Made by a program: the position numbers and the translations under genes. From Candidatus Omnitrophota bacterium (GTDB lineage Bacteria > Omnitrophota > Gorgyraeia > Zapsychrales > Zapsychraceae): a DNA stretch of 19,732 bases. The notes under the pieces are model-generated. The model worked only from the letters and a program-made list of their open reading frames with translations. It was not told the origin of the DNA and made no database searches. Numbering within the stretch: the stretch's first letter is position 1; each line of letters starts with the position of its first letter. This document shows, piece after piece, positions 1-5,736 of this stretch. Location of the stretch: positions 1 through 19,732 of the forward strand of contig JAGYNW010000012.1 in NCBI GenBank assembly GCA_018399915.1, read 5' to 3'.

Positions 1-897
1 GCCCACCTCTTTCAGCATCTCCATGTCAAAGTTCGTGCGTGACTCCAGCCGCTGCGCCTCCAGCAGTTTGCCCTCACCGCGCAATTCGCCGAGACGCTCC
101 TTAAGCTCCTGCCGGATATTGGCAATGGCACTGTCGATCCTGTTCTCGGAAATGATAAAATGTTTGGCCGGATACACTGCCAGGGTATCCAGATCGGATA
201 TCTTCTGTTGGGTCACAGGGTCGATGTTAATGATCCGTTCGATTTCATCATCAAAGAACTGCACCCGGTAAACATCCTGGCGGTAAGCCGGATAAATATC
301 TACGGTATCGCCTTTGACCCGGAATTTTCCGCGCTGCAGATCAAAATCATTGCGTTCATATTGAATATCCACCAAGGCGCGGATCAGGGCATCCCGGTCA
401 AAGGCCTGGCCCTTCTTGATGTAAAGCAAGAAATCCTTGTAATCCTCAGGAGAGCCCAGATTGTAAATACAGGAAACGCTGGCCACGATAACCACATCCC
501 TGCGGGACAATAGCGCGGTGGTGGCGGATAAACGCAAACGGTCAAGGCTGTCATTGATGGAGGCGTCTTTTTCGATGTAAACATCTGTCTGCGGCACGTA
601 AGCCTCAGGCTGATAATAATCGTAGTAACTGACAAAATATTCTACAGCGTTCTGCGGAAAGAACTCCCGGAACTCGCAATACAACTGCGCTGCTAATGTC
701 TTGTTGTGAGAGATCACTAGGGTGGGCCGGTTGATCTTTTCGATAACATTGGCCAGGGTAAAGGTTTTGCCGCTGCCGGTAACCCCCAGGAGTATCTGGG
801 CCTGACGCTTTGCCTCAATCCCTTCTACGAGCTTGTCAACGGCATCCAACTGCTCGGTAACAGGCTTGAACTGACTTTTTAAAATGAATTTATCCAT
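1..897 (-). CDS. uvrB: UvrABC system protein B, N-terminal part (cut by window edge)
   Basis: This is the DNA-damage-loading helicase-like subunit of nucleotide excision repair, which acts in the cytoplasm with UvrA and UvrC. I translated it by hand from the ATG at 897-895; 299 codons are open to the left edge. The start MDKFILKSQF is the usual UvrB beginning. The Walker A motif GVTGSGKT lies near residue 40, followed by LVISHNKTLAAQLY. The DNA-gripping beta-hairpin region YYDYYQPEAYVPQTDVYIEK follows near residues 92-112, then SVSCIYNLGSPEDY. No frameshift or stop is seen. The ribosome site before the ATG is weak (CAGG). It is the last gene in view of a co-directional series starting at 3543, with about 100 bases of GC-rich spacer before it. 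The family identification is certain; the C-terminal helicase half lies outside the window. Confidence 0.97.
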   Translation of the reverse strand, partial: MDKFILKSQFKPVTEQLDAVDKLVEGIEAKRQAQILLGVTGSGKTFTLANVIEKINRPTLVISHNKTLAAQLYCEFREFFPQNAVEYFVSYYDYYQPEAYVPQTDVYIEKDASINDSLDRLRLSATTALLSRRDVVIVASVSCIYNLGSPEDYKDFLLYIKKGQAFDRDALIRALVDIQYERNDFDLQRGKFRVKGDTVDIYPAYRQDVYRVQFFDDEIERIINIDPVTQQKISDLDTLAVYPAKHFIISENRIDSAIANIRQELKERLGELRGEGKLLEAQRLESRTNFDMEMLKEVG

Positions 898-997
898 GCA
901 TTGCCTGTGTGGTGGGCATCCCCAAAACGCCGGGCGACAGAGCGGCACCGGAAACGGCCGGCGGCCAGGAATCGCTAAACGGTTTTTTGAGGACCGA

Positions 998-1456
998 TCA
1001 CTTCTTTATGTTATCATCAATCTTTTTAAATAAACGCTCAACCTTTTGATCATGGGTGTAATCGCGGAAAGTTTTAAATGTGACCGAATTAACCGTCAGG
1101 TAACGGATCTCCACTTCCGTCGAATTCTCCACGCCCGCGGTCACGTACACATTGAGCCGCGCGTAACGGGAAGCCACAAAGACCGGAAGCTTGCGGATAT
1201 TCGTGATCAGAAGGATCTGCTTGCCTTGATGGATATCCTCTCCGGCCCGCATCTCATAGACATCCGGATCCGCGCGTTCAACGATCTTCCATCCATCCGC
1301 CTCCAGGGTCCTGATGGTTGCCGGTAACACATCTTCAAATCTGGCATAAAAGGTCTTTTTGTAAGGCTTCTCACTCTGAAGATATTTGGGAATAGCGATC
1401 GTAGCACAGCCGACCAAGGTCAAAAGCATCAAAACCCCTAATAATTTTTTCCCCAT
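998..1456 (-). CDS. Putative outer-envelope lipoprotein, function unknown
   Basis: This is a 152-residue protein with a lipoprotein signal: a basic start (MGKK), a hydrophobic stretch, and the lipobox LVGC at residues 14-17, so Cys17 would be lipidated. The rest is a compact soluble domain with no transmembrane segment. Motifs such as RFEDVLPATIRTLEADGWKI suggest a small alpha/beta fold, but I do not recognise the family. A strong ribosome site (GGGGGAG, about 6 bases upstream) fixes the ATG at 1456. It starts 24 bases after the MazG-like gene stops, so the two are probably cotranscribed. Cellular placement is well supported by the lipobox; the role is unknown. Confidence 0.85.
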   Translation of the reverse strand: MGKKLLGVLMLLTLVGCATIAIPKYLQSEKPYKKTFYARFEDVLPATIRTLEADGWKIVERADPDVYEMRAGEDIHQGKQILLITNIRKLPVFVASRYARLNVYVTAGVENSTEVEIRYLTVNSVTFKTFRDYTHDQKVERLFKKIDDNIKK

Positions 1457-1480
1457 GATTTTCTCCCCCTTTACAATTGG

Positions 1481-1810
1481 TTAACAAATCTTTCCATGCT
1501 TGTACGGCCTGGACATATTCTTGCGGCATTTCTTCGCGATCTCTGATTCGATATCCAGATCAAGCCCGCCGCAAAGATCCAGTAAACGGATAAACGTATC
1601 TGCCAGTTCCTCCTGAAAATTCGCCTGATCCTGCTTGCGATGCGCCTCCATCGCCTCAGCTAATTCTGTAACGATCAGCATCAAGGCCTCTCCGATATTC
1701 CTTTCGGAATCCCAAAAACCCTTTTCTTTGGCAATGCCGTGACAAAACGCACAAAGCTCCCCAAGGGACTGGCCCTGAATATTTTCATTGGTGTCATTAT
1801 CGTGTGTCAT
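1481..1810 (-). CDS. MazG-like nucleotide pyrophosphohydrolase
   Basis: This 109-residue protein belongs to the all-alpha NTP-PPase (MazG-like) superfamily. Those enzymes hydrolyse nucleoside triphosphates to monophosphate and pyrophosphate and often remove damaged or non-canonical nucleotides. The metal-binding signature E-x2-E(12-28)E-x2-D is visible: E49-L-A-E52 in TELAEAMEAHR, then E68-L-A-D71 in QEELADTFIRLLD. The length fits a single-domain member rather than full-length tandem-domain MazG. AAGGAA lies about 6 bases before the ATG. It sits 36 bases after the pseudouridine synthase gene and 24 before the lipoprotein gene. The substrate cannot be read from sequence. Cys20, Cys23, Cys80 and others are present but form no clear metal site. 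Confidence 0.85.
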   Translation of the reverse strand: MTHDNDTNENIQGQSLGELCAFCHGIAKEKGFWDSERNIGEALMLIVTELAEAMEAHRKQDQANFQEELADTFIRLLDLCGGLDLDIESEIAKKCRKNMSRPYKHGKIC

Positions 1811-1846
1811 AAAGTTTCCTTATTTTTTGTGTCCTGCGCAACAGGA

Positions 1847-2533
1847 TTATTTCGGCCCGGGATGGTTGGCGATAAGACTCCGCATATCCTGAGGCAACGG
1901 TGATTGTACTATTATATTTTTTTTTGTATGAGGATGCAACCATTCTAATGAGAAAGCATGCAAAGCCACGCGACGGAATTTTAAAGGGTACTTTTTCGCG
2001 ATCGCGTATTTACGTTCCCCCACCAACGGATATCCGGCCTGGGCGCAATGGATCCGTATCTGATTGGTACGGCCGGTTACCAGCTCCACATCCAAATAGC
2101 TAAAACGCGGATAGACCGCCTTCACCTGAAAACGGGTTATGGCTTGCTGCGGAAGGCTCGCGGGGTCATACCTGCGCTTATCCCAGGAACGGATAGAGGC
2201 ATTGAAAGTCCCCTGCGTCTTTTCCATTTTTCCGTGAACAAACGCAACATACATCTTCCGTAAAGCCCTTTGCCGGAATAAAGCCATCATATCCTGCTGA
2301 TGCTTCTTACCCCGCGCAAAAAGGATGACCCCGGAGGTGTCCCTGTCCAACCGGTGACAAGGATACAATTTAGGTTCACCCGGCTTGCGCCGCGCTTGAT
2401 CATTGACCAGGTTGACTAAAGTCCGGGTTTCTTTTTTAGGGCTGGGGATAACAAGAAGCCCGGCAGGTTTATCAAAAACAACATACGCGTCATCTTCATA
2501 AAGTACGGGAATAGGCTTAGCCAAAAGACACAC
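1847..2533 (-). CDS. RluA-family RNA pseudouridine synthase
   Basis: This 228-residue enzyme would isomerise uridine to pseudouridine in rRNA or tRNA. The RluA signature HRLDRDTSG occurs at residues 60-68, with the catalytic Asp63 in HRLD. A second family block, GRTNQIRIHCAQAGYPLVGERKY, follows near residues 154-176; it has Asn where most relatives have His (THQIR). There is no N-terminal S4 domain, so it is the short RluA-like type rather than RluC/RluD-like. An in-frame stop lies four codons upstream of the GTG at 2533. The AAAGG ribosome site directly abuts that GTG but is 8 bases from an in-frame TTG at 2524, so the real start may be three codons later. Which RNA position it modifies cannot be told. 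Confidence 0.93.
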   Translation of the reverse strand: MCLLAKPIPVLYEDDAYVVFDKPAGLLVIPSPKKETRTLVNLVNDQARRKPGEPKLYPCHRLDRDTSGVILFARGKKHQQDMMALFRQRALRKMYVAFVHGKMEKTQGTFNASIRSWDKRRYDPASLPQQAITRFQVKAVYPRFSYLDVELVTGRTNQIRIHCAQAGYPLVGERKYAIAKKYPLKFRRVALHAFSLEWLHPHTKKNIIVQSPLPQDMRSLIANHPGPK

Positions 2534-2577
2534 CTTTTTCTTTGCTTAGTGAGCAGGGGTTGATATCTGACTTGATC

Positions 2578-2596
2578 CACGGGCAGACCGCCCGTG
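2578..2596. repeat. GC-rich intergenic hairpin
   Basis: A perfect 7-bp stem (CACGGGC / GCCCGTG) with a five-base loop lies between the stop of the PilZ gene (2609) and the start of the pseudouridine synthase gene. It has no T-tract on either side, so it is not a standard intrinsic terminator. It could be an mRNA processing or stabilising element, or part of a small dispersed repeat. Confidence 0.5.
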
Positions 2597-2608
2597 CCGC
2601 GCACCACC

Positions 2609-2971
2609 TCAGGCCTTACACGCCCTGACGTAATCGTCTATCTTTTCAGCATCTTTGGATGATATTTCACTGAAAAAAATGGCAATATTGTAAAAATCCC
2701 TCTCTGTCGATACGAGCTCGGTCCTCACAACAATGCCATGACAAGAAATACGCTTGGAAGAATTCTTCTCATTGTTCTTTACCGGCAGAAGAAAATTGAC
2801 CTTGACCTTCATCATCGGTTCAATGAATTTATTGACCCGGCAGGAAACTCCCGAACGGCTGATATTCACGGTTTCACTGATGATATCCCCATCCTCATGC
2901 GAAAGCTTAAAGGGAATCTTGTTCTCTGTGCGTGGGGCTTTTCTCTTCTCTGTAAACGAACGGTTCATCAT
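2609..2971 (-). CDS. PilZ domain protein (downstream copy)
   Basis: This 120-residue single-domain PilZ protein is a predicted cytoplasmic cyclic-di-GMP receptor. Both ligand motifs are present: RKAPR (RxxxR) near residues 10-14 and NISRSG (N/DxSxxG) about 25 residues later, followed by the beta-barrel. The open frame extends further upstream, but I place the start at the ATG-ATG pair at 2971/2968. AAAAGGA lies 8 bases before 2971, and the upstream part of the frame overlaps a separate small gene with its own ribosome site. The start follows that gene's stop by 13 bases, indicating translational coupling. It is only distantly similar to the PilZ protein at 3199-3543, so the two are not a recent duplication. 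The target is unknown. Confidence 0.85.
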   Translation of the reverse strand: MMNRSFTEKRKAPRTENKIPFKLSHEDGDIISETVNISRSGVSCRVNKFIEPMMKVKVNFLLPVKNNEKNSSKRISCHGIVVRTELVSTERDFYNIAIFFSEISSKDAEKIDDYVRACKA

Positions 2972-2984
2972 AACCAGGATCCTT

Positions 2985-3155
2985 TTATTTTTCCGCGGCC
3001 TCTGCGGCAGCGGCCAGGTCAGCTTCCCGTTTTTTCTCAAAACAATTTTTGTTACAGTAGTAAAAATTGTTCCGGTAATAACGTTTAACCCTTTTAAGCG
3101 CTTTTTTACACGCATTACATTTATTGCTTACATCATTATCATCTTTTTTAGCCAT
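2985..3155 (-). CDS. Small four-cysteine zinc-binding-type protein (TRASH/MYM-like)
   Basis: This 56-residue gene is easily missed because of its size. It reads ATG (3155) to TAA (2985) with no interruption and has a strong ribosome site, AAAGGAG. It has four cysteines in two pairs: CNAC (13-16) and YYCNKNCF (Cys34 and Cys38). The C-x2-C ... C-x3-C spacing with aromatic residues before the third Cys resembles TRASH, YHS or MYM-type zinc modules. The N-terminus and the region between the Cys pairs are Lys/Arg-rich, and the C-terminus is an Ala/Glu-rich helix. It sits between two PilZ genes with gaps of 43 and 13 bases, so it belongs to their operon. Zinc binding is inferred from the pattern; the role is unknown, perhaps a nucleic-acid- or protein-binding accessory. 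Confidence 0.75.
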   Translation of the reverse strand: MAKKDDNDVSNKCNACKKALKRVKRYYRNNFYYCNKNCFEKKREADLAAAAEAAEK

Positions 3156-3198
3156 AATATTTTTTTTCTCCTTTCAACACCTTTTTAAATAATCCCTT

Positions 3199-3543
3199 TT
3201 ATGAAGATTGAACAAGCTTACTGATCTCACTTTTTGAGTCAAAATATTCGCTGGTTGGCAAAAACTGTAATCCCGCGCGGTAGCGCTCCGAGAACCTAAA
3301 CCGTTCAATCCAAACCACTTTGGCCCGGCATCCGACCGTCGTGTGGTCCTTTAGCTGGATACTGAGTTCCAACTCCTCCTTAAGAGGAACAAACCGGTTC
3401 AAAGTCATTTTGATGCCCCCCTCGCTCACATCACACGAAAGACAGGCACCGAAAAGTTCCGGATCCCTGAACTGAAACCTGACCGGGCCGCTCAACGCAA
3501 CCCTTTTGGTGGATCTTCTTTGCAAAAACGGATAGCTCTCCAC
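3199..3543 (-). CDS. PilZ domain protein (upstream copy)
   Basis: This 114-residue single-domain PilZ protein is a predicted cyclic-di-GMP receptor. The binding motifs are intact: RSTKR (residues 10-14, RxxxR) and DVSEGG (DxSxxG), followed by strands such as LELSIQL and AKVVWIERF that fit the PilZ beta-barrel. The start is GTG, supported by AAGAGGAG 7 bases upstream; no ATG alternative is better placed. It is the first gene after the promoter at 3651-3678 and appears to head an operon reaching down to uvrB. A short C-terminal tail after the barrel is all that remains outside the domain, so it probably acts by binding a partner. Confidence 0.9.
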   Translation of the reverse strand: MESYPFLQRRSTKRVALSGPVRFQFRDPELFGACLSCDVSEGGIKMTLNRFVPLKEELELSIQLKDHTTVGCRAKVVWIERFRFSERYRAGLQFLPTSEYFDSKSEISKLVQSS

Positions 3544-3563
3544 AGTAAGACTCCTCTTGCAGA

Positions 3564-3633
3564 TTCAAAGAATATTCGTTGCCACATCCCTTTTGATAAT
3601 TTTTATTCTATCATAAACGCTGTATTCTTTGAA
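3564..3633. repeat. 11-bp perfect inverted repeat in the leader of the PilZ operon
   Basis: TTCAAAGAATA at 3564-3574 is exactly complementary to TATTCTTTGAA at 3623-3633. In the minus-strand transcript this makes an 11-bp stem. It is continued after a small internal loop by a CGTT/AACG stem, and encloses a further TGATA/TATCA hairpin (3594-3613). The stem ends about 8 bases before the ribosome site of the first PilZ gene. No U-tract follows, so it is not an intrinsic terminator. It could be a structured RNA leader or a DNA operator; one arm overlaps the -35 of a second possible promoter (3605-3610 / 3628-3633). Confidence 0.6.
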
Positions 3634-3650
3634 GGACAACATTGCCGAGC

Positions 3651-3678
3651 ATTATAGCATAATAATAAACAGTGACAA
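3651..3678 (-). promoter_or_regulatory. Sigma-70-type promoter of the PilZ operon
   Basis: On the minus strand the -35 box is TTGTCA (3678-3673) and the -10 box is TATAAT (3656-3651), with a 16-base spacer. TGC directly before the -10 box makes an extended -10. Predicted transcription starts near 3644, giving a leader of about 100 bases before the GTG of the PilZ gene at 3543. A weaker tandem candidate lies downstream: TTCAAA at 3633-3628 and TAGAAT at 3610-3605, spacer 17. Confidence 0.65.
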
Positions 3679-3915
3679 TCTTTTTTTGCTGGCCGGCGCT
3701 AGTCACAAATTCCGATTTAGAAGGCGATTTATCGTCGATTTGGCATATTTTTTAGATTTCCACTAAATTCTTTTCTTTCAAATTTATTAATTCTTCCCGA
3801 AATTTCCCCATTTTTTATTTTTTAAAATCTTTCCCGTTTCAAACAGCATTTTTAGATACACTCTCTTTGTGGATTTTTATATCAGTGATTACAAAAAAGT
3901 AGGGGCTTGGCAGGG

Positions 3916-5220
3916 CTAATAGCCTGCGATGATAAGCTTGGACTTGCATTGCCGGAACATCTCATACACCTCTTCAGTCACATTCATCAAATTGCAATAA
4001 AACCGTCTGCCTGTTTTTACGATGCTGCCGCACACATGGATAAACTTATACCGCAACCGTTTCACAGACATCGTTAAATATTCCTTCGCCAAATAATACA
4101 ACTTCAGTATTTGGGTCATGTTGTAGCCAAGCACCCCCAAGAAAAAATATCCCCGGTTCTTTTCAAAGTCATGGCTCGGATTATAATTACTTCCCAATTC
4201 GCTCTTCAATTCTTTGTGACTTTGTTCAATCGTTCCCATCCGGCCATTGTGGACTTCCAACCATGCCATCGGATCGATCTGCCGATCATTCGTTGCGATC
4301 GCATGATAACAATACGGCCGACACTCAAACAAGTCCGGATCCGGATTCCGCCAGCGCAATACCAACATTCTTATCTTAAATCCCAGCTCCGTTTCATAAA
4401 CGCCTTCAGCCCATTGCGTCTTTTTCCGGTCTTCATATCTTCCGGTTAACTTTTCCCATTTACTTTCTTCGATCCCGTCGATAACTCGCATGATTGCCTC
4501 ATTTTTATTCAAGCTGACGTAGTAGTCGATCTTATGCTTATCGCAATATCTGAAAATCATATTCTGATGTCCAGCCGAATCACTCCGGAATCTCTTGATC
4601 CTTTTTCCCGCCTCTTTGGCTTGTCGCACCGCATCTCGCAATTGATTGTAGATCCCTAACGAAGGACTCACCCGCCCTGTCCGAAACTCCACCGTGTTAA
4701 TTAACCCCAACTCCGCAATGCAGCCCATCAATCCGCTAAACTGCCTCACCTTTTGATACGAATAACTCGCGCTCTTTTTATCGCTGTCCACATACATCGC
4801 ATCGTTATCATACGTAAACTCTTCCCGCTCACTTTTTCGCAGCGCCTTGATCACCAGTGTTTCGTTAACCTTCAGGCTTATCTTGTTGTTCCTTTTTTTG
4901 CTGATGCAATTTAACACCGTGTCCGCTCCTGCAATTTGTCCCCACCCCAAACTGTCTACCAACTCTTTATCCGCCCGCAACACCTCCACATCTTCAACAC
5001 GGTCCCCTCCGGCCACCCGCATCATCACCCCGCTCATCATCCTTTCAAAAAATTCTATCTCCCGATTCGATCCTTTTTTATCCCCATACGCTTCTCTTGT
5101 CATCGACCTCACCCCAAAATGCTCCAGGCAATGCACCATCCAACTTAAGCCCATTCTGCCGGTCGCTCCCTTTTCACTCATTTTTACTTTGACTTGGGAC
5201 AATTTAACTGTTAATTTCAT
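3916..5220 (-). CDS. IS1380-family DDE transposase
   Basis: This 434-residue full-length transposase catalyses cut/copy transfer of the insertion sequence. The family layout is recognisable: an N-terminal helical region with GGDRVEDVEVLRADKELVDSLG, a first catalytic acidic position in NDAMYVDSD near residues 139-147, the second Asp in RSDSAGHQ (usually RxDS), and the Glu in GTIEQSHKELKSE. The C-terminus (NRGYFFLGVLGYNMTQIL) fits the F..N..W/F..L.LAYN block of IS1380 members. The ATG at 5220 is fixed by CGGAGG 5 bases upstream. A GCAGG/CCTGC hairpin overlaps the stop codon, but no adjacent T-run makes it a clear terminator. Family confidence is high; no frameshift or stop is seen. Confidence 0.92.
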   Translation of the reverse strand: MKLTVKLSQVKVKMSEKGATGRMGLSWMVHCLEHFGVRSMTREAYGDKKGSNREIEFFERMMSGVMMRVAGGDRVEDVEVLRADKELVDSLGWGQIAGADTVLNCISKKRNNKISLKVNETLVIKALRKSEREEFTYDNDAMYVDSDKKSASYSYQKVRQFSGLMGCIAELGLINTVEFRTGRVSPSLGIYNQLRDAVRQAKEAGKRIKRFRSDSAGHQNMIFRYCDKHKIDYYVSLNKNEAIMRVIDGIEESKWEKLTGRYEDRKKTQWAEGVYETELGFKIRMLVLRWRNPDPDLFECRPYCYHAIATNDRQIDPMAWLEVHNGRMGTIEQSHKELKSELGSNYNPSHDFEKNRGYFFLGVLGYNMTQILKLYYLAKEYLTMSVKRLRYKFIHVCGSIVKTGRRFYCNLMNVTEEVYEMFRQCKSKLIIAGY

Positions 5221-5224
5221 AGGT

Positions 5225-5292
5225 GCCTCCGTTTTTCACCCTCTGGGTGATCGGTTAATGTTTGTTCTCAAAACCATTATACCGTCGGAGGC
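5225..5292 (-). promoter_or_regulatory. Transposase promoter and ribosome-site-hiding stem-loop
   Basis: On the minus strand a consensus -10 TATAAT (5281-5276) gives transcription just inside the element; the -35 is poor. The transposase ribosome site lies in CGGAGGC (5231-5225). Its exact complement GCCTCCG (5292-5286) lies upstream of the -10, so it is absent from transcripts made by this promoter but present in read-through transcripts, where a 7-bp stem would hide the ribosome site. A separate hairpin TCACCC-AGA-GGGTGA (5250-5236) sits inside the loop. IS10 and IS50 are known to block read-through expression in this manner; its operation here is inference. Confidence 0.6.
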
Positions 5293-5401
5293 TTCTTCTT
5301 TATATCCCTTTTTTATCTTTTCTATTTAGGTTCCAAGGTATTATATTTTTTATTGCTTTTTAACAGAAACCGCAATTCACAGACAGGGATCCCGGTTCCC
5401 T

Positions 5402-5689
5402 TCACATTCTGCGATAGGCACATTTATCAGCTCCCGGCCAGGATTTATGCAAAATATCGCGGATATTCACACATTTCATGACCTGACCGGATCGCGTCCG
5501 GTGTTCTCCCAAACGATTTTCATAATCCTTACAAATATACACCCGGTCTTTGATCTGTACTAAATTTTCGCAGGGGTCCCCATCGACCACACCACAACAA
5601 GCGCCACAGCGCCTGCATATATTTTCCCAACGGTCTTTTTGCTTAGCTTGAAGCCGTGCGTAGGCCTTCGCGTTTTTCACCCGTGCCAT
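5402..5689 (-). CDS. YkgJ-like cysteine-cluster protein
   Basis: This 95-residue protein of the CxxCxxCC cysteine-cluster type (YkgJ/UPF0153-like, probably Zn- or Fe-S-binding) has eight cysteines: CRRCGACC (25, 28, 31, 32), Cys40, Cys53, Cys73 and Cys90. The downstream CKDYENR and WPGADKC blocks are as in relatives. The open frame runs 17 codons further upstream, but AGGAGG lies 5 bases before the ATG at 5689 and decides the start. The N-terminus is basic (RVKNAKAYARLQAKQKDR). It follows the glycosyltransferase gene by 47 bases and appears to be the last gene of that operon; nothing in it suggests a link to sugar transfer. The biochemical role of the family is not established. Confidence 0.85.
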   Translation of the reverse strand: MARVKNAKAYARLQAKQKDRWENICRRCGACCGVVDGDPCENLVQIKDRVYICKDYENRLGEHRTRSGQVMKCVNIRDILHKSWPGADKCAYRRM

Positions 5690-5736
5690 TTGATCCTCCT
5701 GCCGCTCAACTTTCCTGTATAAGATTAAAGACAGAT

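Larger units (their letters stand above)
3712..5330. mobile_element. IS1380-family insertion sequence (ends approximate)
   Basis: The single transposase gene defines the element. The right end is proposed at 5330, where the inward sequence reads CCTAAATAGAAAAG, close to ends known in this family (ISEcp1 begins CCTAGATT or CCTAAATT). The left end is proposed at 3712, inward CCGATTTAGAAGG; the match between the two ends is only partial. The resulting length of about 1.6 kb agrees with the family. I found no convincing target-site duplication: TTCC occurs at both junctions, but only if the left boundary is shifted by two bases. The stretch 3712-3915 inside the left end holds no gene and is AT-rich. 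The reading frame is intact, so the copy could be active. Confidence 0.7.

Noticed and set aside
872..901. A nine-codon frame (ATG at 901) overlapping the uvrB start, as a possible leader peptide
   Set aside because: GGGG directly abuts the ATG with no spacing, the frame is extremely short, and nothing like an attenuator surrounds it.
1832..1846. TCCTG/CAGGA hairpin right after the pseudouridine synthase stop, as a terminator
   Set aside because: Only five base pairs, and on the minus strand it is followed by an A-rich rather than a T-rich run; the downstream MazG-like gene is close.
2972..3115. A longer N-terminus for the downstream PilZ protein
   Set aside because: This stretch is coding in another frame for the four-Cys protein, which has its own strong ribosome site; the PilZ gene has a well-placed ribosome site before 2971.
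3904..3928. GCAGG/CCTGC hairpin over the transposase stop, as an intrinsic terminator
   Set aside because: The T-run is about a dozen bases away from a short bulged stem, which does not fit a standard terminator.
3710..5334. TTCC at both edges as a target-site duplication of the insertion sequence
   Set aside because: At the left side it only works if the terminal CC is taken out of the element, which breaks the match with the right end; a four-base match is easily chance.
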